Source of the DNA: Aurelia coerulea
Lineage: Eukaryota > Cnidaria > Scyphozoa > Semaeostomeae > Ulmaridae
Reading direction: 5' to 3'
Assembly (NCBI GenBank): GCA_039566865.1
Contig: CM076954.1
Location: 8,626,001 to 8,690,000 of the forward strand
DNA length: 64,000 bases
Made by a program: the position numbers and the translations under genes. This document shows positions 1-10,024 of the stretch, in pieces (position 1 is the first letter of the stretch; every line of letters starts with the position of its first letter). The notes beneath the pieces are model-generated. The model saw nothing but the letters and a program-made list of their open reading frames with translations, was not told the DNA's origin and did not search any database.

Positions 1-547
1 AGAGTAGATACCAGGGGACCCGGGCCTTCTGGGGGCCCACAAAAAATAAAGTATGTACTTTTCCTTTGTTGTAGTTTTCTTTCAGCAACGTTTTCAGGCC
101 TCCGGGGCCACTGAGATTCTAAAAAATTCTAAACGCAGTGTCTTACCAGTGCGCAGGAGGGCGTGGCCCAAGGATAAAAGGGCGTGGTGCCCGGCCTCTC
201 TCTCGACGGTCCTGGGGATAAACACTCATGTTGTTAAATGCTCCCTTGCGCAAGTATGAACAGCAGCTTTGTAGAATATAGAGTGAACCTATGACGAAAC
301 TTTGGTCACATAAAGTGATAACAGAAAACAACGTCAAGAGGCAACAAATTCTTTCCCAAGCAATCACTCGGTACGACGGCGGGCCAGGTCGGCGCCGACC
401 GGCAAGCCTAGTAACTCCATATTCCTTTGGCAATCAAAACAATCATGATTGTATTGCTATATATTTTATCATTGTTTCATTTGAAACAAATTAGATCCAG
501 TTGGCTGTATTTGAAAGAAATCTTGATTGTTTTGATTACCAGAGGAA
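1..547. other. No recognisable gene
   Basis: Short open frames exist on both strands, but none resembles a known family. There is a small G+C-rich patch around 140-220 and 370-410. I see no RNA gene or repeat boundary other than the 9-bp target duplication at 548-556 that belongs to the next element. Confidence 0.5.
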
Positions 548-556
548 CGCAAGAAT

Positions 557-1927
557 GGCTTATTGTAATTTGCGAAAATTTTCGCATCATGCGAAAAATG
601 CGAAATTTCGCAAAATACAAAACAGGTGCTTGAAATTGTAAAATGCAAAAATTGTTAAATTCCTGTTAAATCGATAAATTAACGTTTCTTTCTCGTCAAG
701 GATCAAAACAAAATAGCCAAGGACAACGGGCACAAGGTTACACAACCACCTGGTCTTGCCTTGCTTTGCTGCTGTCGTCCATGCATGCTCCATGGCCTGA
801 ATCCGTTCAGATTCCAATCGAGATCCAAAACATAATCAATTGCTTCTTCAAAGTCGTCATTTGCCAGTAATGATCACATTTGAAGCCAAATCCACGCCTA
901 TAAGCCTCAACACGTTGTTACAAAACCTCAGAATGGGCAATGGAAAATGTTTTCGCAAATTACAAAATACCATCAACGTTTACCGTACCGTCACAAATTC
1001 AGTTGCGTTTATGGTGTTTAGAAGAGTCTTTCGTATTTAGTGTAAGCATTCAAGGCATTCAAAAGACAAAAACCTTTCCCCAAGGGGGCTTCGAGGTTTC
1101 ATGGATTGCGGGCTTGGCCAATTTTAGCCCTCGCTTTTCGGGTTTTACGTTTAAATCGTAACAAACGGTCCATAAGAAGGCTTTTTGTTATCTTCAAATG
1201 CCCTAAATGCTTACATTAAACAAGAAAGACACTTCTAAACACAATAACCTCAACTGAATTTGCGTTTAGTTGCCGTTTATTTATAGGCCACTTTGGATAC
1301 TTTTCGCAAATTACAAAAAGTTGATGGCATTTTGTAATTTCCGAAAAATCAGCAAACGGTCCATAAGAAGACTTTTTGTTATCTTTTGAGGCTTGAATGC
1401 TTACACTAAATAAGAAAGACTCTTCTAAAACACAATAACCTCAACTGAATTTGCGTTTAGTTACCGTTTATAGGCCACTTTGGATATTTTTCACAAATTA
1501 CAAAAAGTTGATGGTATTTTGTAATTTGCGACAATATTTTCCATTGCCCATTCTGAGGTTTTGTAACAACGTGCTGAGGCTTATAGGCGTGGATTTGGCT
1601 TCAAATGTGATCATTACTGGCAAATGCCGACTTTGAAGAAGCAATTGATTATGTTTTGGATCTCGATTGGAATCTGAACGGATTCAGGCCATGGAGCATG
1701 CATGGACGACAGCAGCAAAGCAAGACAAGACCAGGTGGTTGTGTAACCTTGTGCCCGTTGTCCTTGGCTATTTTGTTTTGATCATTGACGAGAAAGAAAA
1801 GTTAATTTGTCGATTTAACAGGAATTTAAGAATTTTCGCATTTTACAATTTCAAGCACCTGTTTTGTATTTTGCGAATTTTCGCATTTTTCGCATGATGC
1901 AAAAAATTTCGCGAATTAAAATAAGCC
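557..1927. mobile_element. MULE-like foldback DNA element, non-autonomous
   Basis: The two ends are inverted copies of each other: 557 to about 1070 matches the reverse complement of about 1390 to 1927. The termini read GGCTTATT and AATAAGCC, and the right arm has about 45 extra bases near 1475-1520. The 9-mer CGCAAGAAT occurs immediately outside both ends, at 548-556 and 1928-1936, so it is a target-site duplication. A 9-bp duplication with inverted repeats of hundreds of bases is typical of the Mutator (MULE) superfamily. P/Galileo-type foldback elements are the main alternative. No transposase is present. Both arms carry the same 76-codon open frame (587-817 minus, 1667-1897 plus). Most differences between the copies change the amino acid, so it is probably not a selected gene. 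Confidence 0.8.
1162..1535 (+). repeat. 191-bp direct repeat inside the foldback element
   Basis: The sequence beginning CAAACGGTCCATAAGAAG occurs at 1162 and again at 1353, and the two copies stay similar through the TTGATGG...TTTTGTAATTT segment. The second copy is the inner part of the right inverted arm, so the first is an extra internal duplication of that arm. Confidence 0.8.
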
Positions 1928-3000
1928 CGCAAGAATAGTTTGTTAAAAAGCCGGTACATTTTATTTTGGGAAGGAAATATTGATAACATCATCAAAAGTG
2001 CATCCATTACCAACCAAAAAAAGAAACTTGTGATTGAAAAAAGAGATGAAGGATCCAATTGCAGACTTGTTCGCCTGAGCAAAATATAGGATTCAGCGAT
2101 TCACGGAGCAAAGCTAACCCTTCCCCTGAATTCAAAATCTCCAAAACTGAAGAAAAATTAAAGCCACAACAAAAGAAATGAAACTAGATTTTTCATGATT
2201 TACTGAGGGTATTTTCTGCTAGATATCTTTCATTGCTGCAGAAATACCCCCTGGATGGAAAAATAATTCATAAACGAAAGATAATCGAATACATAAAAAA
2301 ATCAGTCGTAAAATCATCAAACTAAACATTTTATGTGAACATGAGTTAGTTTGTCTCAAAATATCCCAATACACGTAATTTTTTATGAGAAACTAAGAAT
2401 CGTGGCTGGTACTGAAAGTTTCGTAAATTATCACATCTGTGTCCTCCTGAACATTTCAAAACAAGATGTTTTTGAAGCCCTTCCAATGTTTTGACATCAC
2501 TCAAGTAATATGATATTGGAAACAGTGAGAATAAAGAAAAACATGCGAAAGTTTGCAATTCTTTGGCGATCTGAGCTGAGTTCCTTACAAGCAAGCGGTT
2601 TCTTCTATAAAAAATACGTGTAACAAGAAATTGATAACATTGTTGAAAAGACCGTCTTTTGAAGATAAACATTGATTAAATATAATTTAGATTTATTATC
2701 AAGCGAGGTAAATCGAAAAATGAAAGAATGGTGTCGACTGTCGAGTGGACGAAGAATCATCCCAAGCCAAGGAAGAGTGAATTCTTGTGAAATCGGTGAT
2801 TGCCTTCTTCCAGCTTTTATCCCATGCAAATCTTCAAGTTTTGATCGATATTTATCGATGATATCATGCGATGGAAAACATGTTTTGCGACAGGTAAAAT
2901 TTGTCTGGTTCACTCATTCCGAAAAAGTTTGAAGGCGCTGAAAAGTCACATGACCTCAATCACAGCTAGGAAGTCTCCATGCAGCACGACGAATCACCCA

Positions 3001-3002
<2 letters not shown>

Positions 3003-3031
<29 letters not shown>

Positions 3032-3060
3032 GAATCAATCAATCAATCGACCGACCGACC
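3003..3060 (+). repeat. (CAAT)n microsatellite with CGAC tail
   Basis: About twelve CAAT/AATC units, interrupted once by CGAATC and followed by three CGAC-type units. On the minus strand this reads (ATTG)n, the tail seen on the LINE ending near 18175, so it may mark an eroded minus-strand LINE end. No LINE body is recognisable beside it. Confidence 0.85.
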
Positions 3061-3679
3061 AAGGTTTGGTCGAATTCTCGTACAGTAGTTTTGTCCTCGT
3101 TTTCACATAGCTTTTTTACGAGTCGTAGATTGAGCGAAAAGGTTAAAATCAAAAATATAAAAAACGAGCGAAATTTACGACGAATTGTAATCAGTCTAGG
3201 GGAGGGAGACAATTTTCCGGAATTGACTCAGTCAAAAAATTACCAATTCTCGAATATTAATGTTCTCGAATTGCAATATTTTGCAAAGATATTTTGTAGG
3301 GTAATGATGTGATCAAATATGATGTGATCTATCATAATTGCCATATTTGGATGGAAAATGTGCTCCAAATTAAGTTTCATCGCATTTTTCCTAATATTGA
3401 CCGATTTTCCCATTTGACTTGACCACACAAAGAAAAATGCTGACGCACGCAATAACGACAGCTAATTTTAGGTAAATTTATATTTTCTCATAAAGTACAT
3501 GCCTGGGGCTATTAGTACACCAAATCTGGTTGCTCTGTCTATTTCCAATCAAGAGTTAGGTAGGGAGGATTTTTGCCATCCCCAACCCCCCGGGGGGGAG
3601 GGGCTTCCTAGTATATTTTGCTGACACCGGTTATCAAGAGTGTTATTTCATTGTTTTTCGACGAAGTTTTATGTTTAAG

Positions 3680-3738
3680 GGTATGCTTTTCGCCGATTTT
3701 TACGTTTTGGGGTATGCTTTTCGCCGATTTTTGCTAAA
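3680..3738 (+). repeat. Two-copy 31-bp tandem repeat
   Basis: GTATGCTTTTCGCCGATTTT occurs at 3681 and again at 3712. Confidence 0.85.
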
Positions 3739-4297
3739 GCCGGCTATCATTTCGAGGGGAAATTTCTAAAGCTGGGTGAACATTTTTTTTTCTTGAAGTG
3801 CACTTCCCCCTTACAATTGAAAGTCAAGTGCCCCCCGTGCCACAACCAAAATAGGACGTGTCAGATAGCCCAACCTTTATAGGGATAACTGGCACAAGAG
3901 CTTTGCGCCAAAGTCACACACAACGTAAAGAATCATTTTGTTGCAAAAAAGACACATTATACAAGGTTGAAACTTTTTTTGAACGGAATCCTTGAAAACA
4001 TAGTGAAACAGCTCGAAAAAATTATTTTCAGAAATCTTTGAAATCTGGACAAATCCCACTAGAAATCCGGAAATCTTACCAAATTTTGAGGGATTTCAGA
4101 AATCCGGGAAATCTCGTACGCTTTTTCGGCTCGTGATACACCCCTCGAAGCTGAATATAACTACTATCAACCCTAAAGATAAGTGGAGAATGGAGATGTA
4201 TCTTCTGGCTTAAGGGATATCCTTAGGTGCTTTTGACACGAGCTCCTACGCGTCGGAGTCGAACTGAAAACACGGGGCGAGTCCTAAACGATTCACG

Positions 4298-4391
4298 CAA
4301 GCGACGCAGACAGAAGCCACTTTCCCACTCTGGTTTTGAAGCCCAACTACCATCGATCCAGGCAAGCGACCCAGACAGCAGTTGAGCAACT
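4298..4391 (+). repeat. Flanking minisatellite units, left of LINE-1
   Basis: GCAAGCGACGCAGACAGAAG at 4298 recurs as GCAAGCGACCCAGACAGCAG near 4362, the latter inside a longer unit that begins TTTTGAAGCCCAACT. The same long unit appears twice just beyond the 3' end of the LINE (8749-8891). The LINE therefore sits inside a small tandem array. Confidence 0.75.
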
Positions 4392-4400
4392 TGAAAATAG

Positions 4401-4440
4401 TGAAACATTTCCAAACATTTCCAAACATTTCCAAACATTC
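4401..4440 (+). repeat. 10-bp tandem repeat (CCAAACATTT)
   Basis: Four nearly perfect 10-bp units directly upstream of the recognisable LINE coding sequence. Confidence 0.85.
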
Positions 4441-4549
4441 CCAACATCAATGGTCTTCGCAGTCACCTAGATGAGGTTCAGTTGTTAATAAGGGACCTTG
4501 TGATTCAAATCCTTGCCTTCAATGAGACTAAGCTAGATCCAGACTACCC

Positions 4550-5434
4550 CAGGCGCGGATCCAGCGACTTCGGTGACCGGCTTGTTGCGCCGAAGGCGCA
4601 ACGAAATTGGGGGTCCGGGGGCGAAGCCCCCGGAAGAATTTTTGAGCCACGCCCTTTTGCTTCTTGGGAAACGCCCTTTCTTCTTAGGCAACGCCCTTTT
4701 GAAAATGAAACGCCTACTTTCAATAAATCCTGTAGCAATGCAATTCTACGGCCATGCAACAACTTCGGTTTCTTATTTTTTATAAGTGCACTGTAATTTT
4801 GTATCCATAAATATATCATAGTAAATCTTTCTACAGTATTATCACGAAAAACAGCACGAATTTCTCGAAATTTCCAGATTTGCAGCCATCTGGAGATCGC
4901 AAATGACAAACTTCGAACGGCTATTGACTGACAATACTGAAGCATATTGTACGGTGTTTGACTACAAGTACTGTAAAACCTATGGAGCTGCCTTGCGCAA
5001 GTTTGAGCGGGTTTGACCGAGTTCTGACCGGGTCAGAAGCTCGAAATGAATGGGTGACCGGGTCAGAATTTCCTTCCCTTGCGCAACACTAAATTCCTTT
5101 ATGAGTAAGACAATATTCGTATTGAAATAACAAACGCCGGCTTTCTGACTGCTTTCCTCACTCAATTAGCGAGGATTACGTTGCATTGAAAAGATAGCTT
5201 GCATTGATCATCGATAAGTGGGTCTTACTGACATTCAATATTGCGCCTTCGCATAATGCCCATTTCACGTAGCCTGACTCAGACCAAAGGAGGAACTCGT
5301 ATTCTCGTTTCGTCTGCGAGTCAGGCTAATTTCATGCAGATGATAAAAGTTTAGAGACAAAATGAAAATATTCATTACTCTGAAAATCTAACCGCTTTGT
5401 GCAAACCGTTCAACCCGGTCTAGATCCGCGCCTG
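4550..5434. mobile_element. 885-bp non-autonomous DNA transposon nested in LINE-1
   Basis: The ends are inverted repeats, CAGGCGCGGATCCAG at the left and its near complement at the right. Both are flanked by CTACCC (4544-4549 and 5435-5440), a 6-bp target duplication. The host LINE reads through the reconstructed empty site. Inside are two perfect GC-rich hairpins, TTGCGCCGAAGGCGCAA near 4584 and CCGGGGGCGAAGCCCCCGG near 4617, and no transposase. I do not assign a superfamily: 6 bp fits few families well (Dada is one reported with 6-7 bp). Confidence 0.85.
5270..5328. mobile_element. 59-bp hairpin mini-element
   Basis: TAGCCTGACTC at the left is complementary to GAGTCAGGCTA at the right, leaving a short loop. 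It is flanked by ATTTCACG (5262-5269) and ATTTCATG (5329-5336), an 8-bp duplication with one mismatch, as hAT-type elements leave. It lies inside the 885-bp element, making three nested layers. Confidence 0.65.
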
Positions 5435-5437
5435 CTA

Positions 5438-6317
5438 CCCTAAGGAGTTAACCAGTGTGCCTGGCTACCAACAAGAACGTCTCGATAGGACACGCAATGG
5501 GGGAGGTGTTTCTATTTATGTTAGGGCCTCGGTCAAGTACAAACGCCGCCTTGATGTCCCTATTGATGATCTGGAGCTCATTTGTATTGAGGTTGAACCA
5601 CCTAAAAGTAAGTCCTTTCTTGTTCTTGTTTGGTACCGGCCACCCAGTGACCCTGTTGGATCTTTTGATAAGCTGGAAAAGGCCCTTTCCTTTTTGGACA
5701 AAGAGGGGAAAGAAATAATCCTCTTAGGAGACACTAACTGTGATCTCACTGCCAAGAAAGCTGAGCAGCCCATGGACAATGATTCAAAGCACATGCTTGA
5801 TCTCTATGGTTTGTTCAGCTTTACGCAGCTTATTGAGGAACCGACCAGGGTCACTTTAACTACCTCTTCAATCATTGACCATGTTGCTACAACATGTGCC
5901 AGAAACATTGTAAAATCTGGGGTGCATAAAATTTCCTTGAGTGATCATTATATGGTCTACTGCATTCGAAAATTCAATGGAGCAGCAGAAAAAGGCCATA
6001 TAATGATCAAAACAAGGAAAATGAAAAATTTCAATGAAGAAGCATTTCTGGCAGATGTTTCTGACATATGTTGGGAGCAAATGCTGACAGAAACAGATGA
6101 CATAGATGTTCTTGTAAACAATTGGTCAAATCTATTTTCTTTGATCATAGAAAAGCATGCCCCAATAACTGAAATGCGCGTATCAGAGAAATACTGCCCT
6201 TGGATTGATCTTGACCTTAGGAAACTTATGCAGACCAGAGATGGGCTAAAAAAGGCTGCAGCCAAAAGAAACTCCCAATTCCTTATGGACACAGACATAC
6301 AGACAGGTCCGCAATAA
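5438..6317 (+). pseudogene. LINE-1 endonuclease domain (EEP), interrupted
   Basis: In target-primed retrotransposition this domain nicks genomic DNA to prime reverse transcription. The piece starts after the 885-bp insert; its upstream part (ILAFNETKLD, the Glu-containing motif) is at about 4444-4549. Visible motifs are the RNGGGVSIYV segment, WYRPP, the GDTNCDL box (usual form GDFN) and the C-terminal SDHYMV box with the catalytic His. A short ACAGACA duplication near 6290 shifts the frame and the ORF stops at 6317, separating it from the RT. It cannot make a full-length protein. Confidence 0.9.
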
Positions 6318-6398
6318 GGTCAATGTCCTAAACGTGCAACTAAAAAAGCAATATTATACTCACAAGATCTCTGCATGTCAAGGTAACATGAAAGAGTC

Positions 6399-7523
6399 AT
6401 GGAAGGCAATCAAGAACTGCTCAACAAGAGATCAAAGTCTAGCAACATTGATTGTCTTAAAGAGTCTGGTTCAGAAACAGTTCACAAAAAAGATATTTCT
6501 AATGCAATGAACAGTTTCTTTTGCTCAGTAGGTAAGGATCTTGCTGAAAAAATTGATCCAGCCCCAAATCCCCTTCTTGCAGGTGACTATGAAATTAACA
6601 AACATAAGGCAACATTCCACTTCAGAACTATTGAGGTACAGGAGATTAGGGATGCATTTGCCACGGTTAAGACAGCAAAGAGCTTTGGGATCGACAGCAT
6701 CTCTAGCTACTTCCTGAAGCTTGCACTGCCTTTTATTGAAAATTCGCTTGCTTTCTTGTTTAATACATCCATTGAAACAAGTCGTTTTCCTGACTCATGG
6801 AAAGTAGCTAGAGTTACTCCATTTTTCAAAGATGGAGACAAGACTGAAAAGTCTAACTATCGACCAATATCAGTCTTGCCCGTCATCTCAAGGCTCTTTG
6901 AAAAACTAATAACAAACCAGCTGTACCAGTATATGAATGACAATAGTCATTTTTCATCTGGCCAATCTGGCTTTTTGCGCCTTCATTCAACAGTAACATG
7001 CTTGCTTAAAAATACTGATGGCTGGTACAATGGAATGGATCTTGGAAAGCTTGTGGGTCTAGTGTTCATTGACCTCAAAAAGGCATTTGATACTGTATAT
7101 CACCAAATTCTCTGCAAAAAGCTCAAGCTTTATGGTGTACAGCAGCGTGAGCTTGCTTGGTTTAAATCCTACCTATCCAACCGTAAACAGTTTTGTAGAG
7201 TTAATGGTGTTGATTCAAATATTGGGGACATAGAAGTTGGTGTGCCACAAGGTTCGTGTCTTGGCCCTCTTCTCTTCCTCTTCCTCGTCTACATTAATGA
7301 TCTCCCACAGGCTGTCCAAGATTTTAGCGTGTCCATGTATGCTGATGATACCAGTTTGTGCTACCAGTCTCACGATTTGACTCGGCTGAATGAGGCTATT
7401 AACAGTGATTTCAAGAAACTGGATACTTGGTGGCAAGGCAACAAGCTTTCGTTGAATGTAACCAAAACTCATTCTATGCTTATTTCCACCAAGCAGAGAC
7501 AGAACATTCTCAAAGGTCAAAAT
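6399..7523 (+). pseudogene. LINE-1 reverse transcriptase domain
   Basis: This domain copies LINE RNA into DNA at the nicked target. RT blocks appear in order: KSFGIDSIS, NYRPISVLP, a GFLRLHST region, FIDLKKAFDTV (motif A, first catalytic Asp), GVPQGSCLGP (motif B) and MYADDTSLCY (motif C, catalytic YADD). All key aspartates are present. The frame then runs into the 382-bp insert at 7524, so the extra residues up to 7559 come from the insert. A frameshift just upstream separates it from the endonuclease. Confidence 0.95.
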
Positions 7524-7905
7524 CACGGGGGGGGGGGTTCTTGGCCAAATTTTGGGTAGGGGTGTGCCGCGAGCATCTTCAAAAGGGTACCGTTGGCTAG
7601 ACTAATTTTTACGAAAATGGTACCCTTGGCTAGACCAATTTCACCATTGTCTGAACCAATTTTTACGAAAATTTTACCCTTGGCTAGACCAATTTTCGAC
7701 CAATATTGTCAAATTTGTGCCAAATATGATATCATGACCGTTCTCTAGACCAATATTGTCAAAAATGATACCCTTGGCTAGACCGTTGCTGGCCAAAATT
7801 TCAGAAAAGTATACCCTTGGTTAGACTAGAAGTCCGAAAAAGTATACCCTTACTCGCGGCACACCCCCAGGTACCTTTACTATGGAAGAACCCCCCCCCC
7901 CCGTG
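7524..7905. mobile_element. 382-bp G-run MITE nested in LINE-1
   Basis: The left end is CAC followed by a long G run and TTCTT; the right end is the complement, with a long C run ending in GTG. The inverted similarity continues into GGGGTGTGCCGCGAG on both sides, making terminal repeats of about 50 bp. GTCAAAAT flanks both ends (7516-7523 and 7906-7913), an 8-bp target duplication of hAT type. The interior contains three to four imperfect repeats of a TACCCTTGGCTAGACCAATT motif. The LINE frame continues across the reconstructed empty site. Confidence 0.88.
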
Positions 7906-7913
7906 GTCAAAAT

Positions 7914-8534
7914 AGAGAATTGACATTGAAAATACGCGAAAATGAGCTCGACGTTGTAAAAAAGACAAAATACCTTAATGTGCAAATTGACTGCTCTTTG
8001 GATTGGAAAGAACAAATCAAAGCAGTCTCTACCAAGGTCTTTTTGAAACATGCAAAGTCTTTTGTACCGAAAGAAACTTTGCAAACGCTCTACAGAGGTA
8101 TTGTTGAGCCGCATTTTCGATACTGTTGTTCTGTTTGGGGCTGCGCCGGTTTGACAGAAATTAGTCACTTGCAAAAACTTCAAAACCGTGCTGCTAGGAT
8201 AATTACGAATAGCAGCTTTGACGCCCCAAGCAGACCTCTAATCGAAGGGCTGGGATGGAAGACCGTTGGCGAACTGATTACTGGTGAATCTAAGACAATA
8301 GTCTTCAAGTCCCTGAATGAGCTGGCTCCACAATACCTCTGTGACCTCTTCACCCGCAATTCGCAATGCTCATCATATAGCCTACGTAATACGGGGACCG
8401 ATTTGAGATTACCGATGAAAAGGTCAGCAAATGGTCAGAGATGTTTCTCGTATAGAGGTGCAAAACTGTGGAATAGCCTCTCAGCCGAGTCAAAGCAGGC
8501 ATCCTCTCTATATAGTTTTAAGAAAACTGTTTAA
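7914..8534 (+). pseudogene. LINE-1 RT C-terminal region
   Basis: This continues the LINE protein after the 382-bp insert. It includes the VKKTKYLNVQIDCSLDW block (usual form K-x-LGV-x-ID) and the FRYCCSVWG / LQKLQNRAARII block typical of the thumb and connection region of L2/CR1/Jockey-type LINEs. It ends in KLWNSLSAES and a stop at 8534. It has no stop codon of its own and is dead only because of its separation from upstream parts. Confidence 0.9.
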
Positions 8535-8677
8535 AACAGGGCTTCTTTTTTATTTAGAAATATTTTTTTTAATATCATTGTACATTCGGTTTTGAATATT
8601 GTAAATAGGGTTTTATAGTTTAATTTGATTAATAACTTTTTAACTTATATTTTGTAGATTGTAATTATTGTTTTATC

Positions 8678-8721
8678 GGAGGGCCCCTTGAAAAGCAGCT
8701 TCTGCTGAAGGGCAACCCTCC
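8678..8721 (+). promoter_or_regulatory. LINE-1 3'-terminal stem-loop
   Basis: GGAGGG (8678) pairs with CCCTCC (8716-8721), and an inner AGCAG/CTGCT hairpin lies between. It is followed by an AAATGAAATGA tail. In L2/CR1-type LINEs such a terminal hairpin plus short repeat is what the reverse transcriptase recognises. The function here is inferred from position. Confidence 0.7.
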
Positions 8722-8748
8722 TTAAAAGAAATGAAATGAAAACAGTAA

Positions 8749-8891
8749 TTTTGAGGCCCAACTGCAACCAATCCAGGCAAGCGACCCAGACAGAAGTTGA
8801 GCAATATAGAAACAGGGGAATTTTTTAGATATTAGTTTTGAAGCCCAGCTCCCACCGATCCAGGCAAGCGACCCAGACAGAAGTTGAGCAA
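8749..8891 (+). repeat. Minisatellite units, right of LINE-1
   Basis: Two copies, about 87 bp apart, of the unit TTTTGAGGCCCAACTGCAAC...AGAAGTTGAGCAA. They match the unit at about 4335-4391 on the other side of the LINE. Confidence 0.8.
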
Positions 8892-9033
8892 AGGGGAATA
8901 CTAACGCTACATTTTAAATCTGGGGATTGATTTGTCGGATATGCTGTGATATTTAGAGAGTCTATGAGAAAGGTGTGCTGCGGAGGACACTTACGCCACA
9001 AATTACACCCTGGTGTGATTCCCCATAGACGAA

Positions 9034-9456
9034 TCAGTTTTGCCTCGCTAATCTTTGCGAGGCTTCAGCAAATGTTTCTCTCGGTGTGCGGATGTATGTT
9101 TCAAAGCAGTCAGTGGACCAACGCCCCAGTGTCTTAATGAGCCAAGCTGAGAGCTTAGCAGCCCCTGCTGTAGTTGCAGCTCCTCTTCTAAAGCTGCGGC
9201 CGGCAAAGTGGGTTGGTTCCAAACCGCCCCTTGAAAGAAGGTTGCGAACATCTTCTGTAAAACAATTACGGCTGAGAGGTTTCCATTTTGGTATGAAAAG
9301 AGCGGGCCATCTATCTGTGAGCTCTTTATTCTGAAGTAATTTTGGAGGGCTTTTACAGGGCAAATTTCAGCATCTGTTGCACCCAAAATTAGCTGGATTC
9401 CTTTTCTGAATGGGTCTTTCGTAGATCTGTAGGGAGTTATAATCTCAACTGTTTGT
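9034..9456 (-). pseudogene. Tyrosine recombinase remnant (Crypton/DIRS type)
   Basis: Tyrosine recombinases cut and rejoin DNA through a tyrosine intermediate and mobilise Crypton transposons and DIRS/Ngaro retroelements. On the minus strand one frame begins upstream of 9386 with a KDPFRKGIQLILGAT / ICPVKALQNYF block. After a frameshift near 9260-9290, another frame carries RSFRRGAATTAG, IKTLGRWSTDCFETYIRTP and a stop after LARQN. The catalytic Tyr (in YIRTP) and the box II Arg are present, but the usual HSFR is RSFR, so the catalytic His is replaced. The N-terminal half with the first catalytic Arg is missing. The element type cannot be settled from this piece. Confidence 0.8.
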
Positions 9457-10024
9457 AATATGGATGTCAGCTGTTCACGATGTATTCATTCACCTGACCA
9501 TGCCGTATGCATGTACAGCGAAACATTGTGAATTTTGATCAAAGGATGTGGAAAATGAAACTTTGCAATTTTCTTTTCCTTATTAACAGGTGTTATCCTG
9601 TAAAAAAATGTTTGACTTGACTACATATGAACAAGATATGAGACAAACATGATTTGTAGTCCTTTCTTTTCTTCCTTGTATTAGGTCACCTTGGTGGATT
9701 TGTCCCTCTTTGCTCCTATTACATATGTTTTCAGAATCTGTTGAACAGTTATTGCTGTGATCCATGTGGCATGTATTTATGGTTCTATCCGATTAGAATC
9801 ATATGAAAAGATTTCACATGTAATTAATTTGAATGAAACTAATTCTATCCAATTCAACCCAAGTCCATTTAGAAAAACTTTCAAAGAAGCAAGACATTCC
9901 TTACTGCCATGGATGTCCCACTAAAACAAGACTCTAAAACAAGGCGAGAGATAGCTCATCCTCAGTGCTATCCTACTTTACACTGGGGTTTTTTGAGTAG
10001 GGGAGAGGATCTATATCTAACCCT
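9457..10024. other. No recognisable gene
   Basis: AT-rich unique-looking sequence with short open frames only. I see no repeat ends or RNA gene. Confidence 0.5.

Larger units (their letters stand above)
1937..4297. other. 2.36 kb with no recognisable gene
   Basis: Open frames of 60-150 codons occur on both strands (for example 2346-2672 minus and 2866-3312 plus) but overlap one another and match no family I know. The stretch holds a CAAT-type microsatellite, a two-copy 31-bp repeat, a G/C run near 3585 and AAATCCGG-rich sequence near 4055-4110. Confidence 0.5.
4441..8745 (+). mobile_element. LINE-1 of this window: L2/CR1-like non-LTR retrotransposon, broken
   Basis: An apurinic-type (EEP) endonuclease, a reverse transcriptase, a C-terminal region and a structured 3' end lie in order on the plus strand. 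The coding sequence is split by two DNA transposons (4550-5434 and 7524-7905) and by at least one frameshift near 6290-6400. Removing each insert together with one copy of its target duplication restores an open frame across the join, so the LINE is older than both inserts. The 3' end has a GGAGGG/CCCTCC stem-loop followed by an AAATGA-type repeat, as in L2/CR1 elements. Clade assignment is inference. The true 5' end is not visible. Confidence 0.92.

Noticed and set aside
2605..2932. Open frames on both strands of 86-102 codons
   Set aside because: They overlap completely, have no recognisable motif and look like chance openings.
3003..3060. CAAT repeat as proof of a minus-strand LINE
   Set aside because: No LINE body or 3' UTR hairpin is recognisable beside it.
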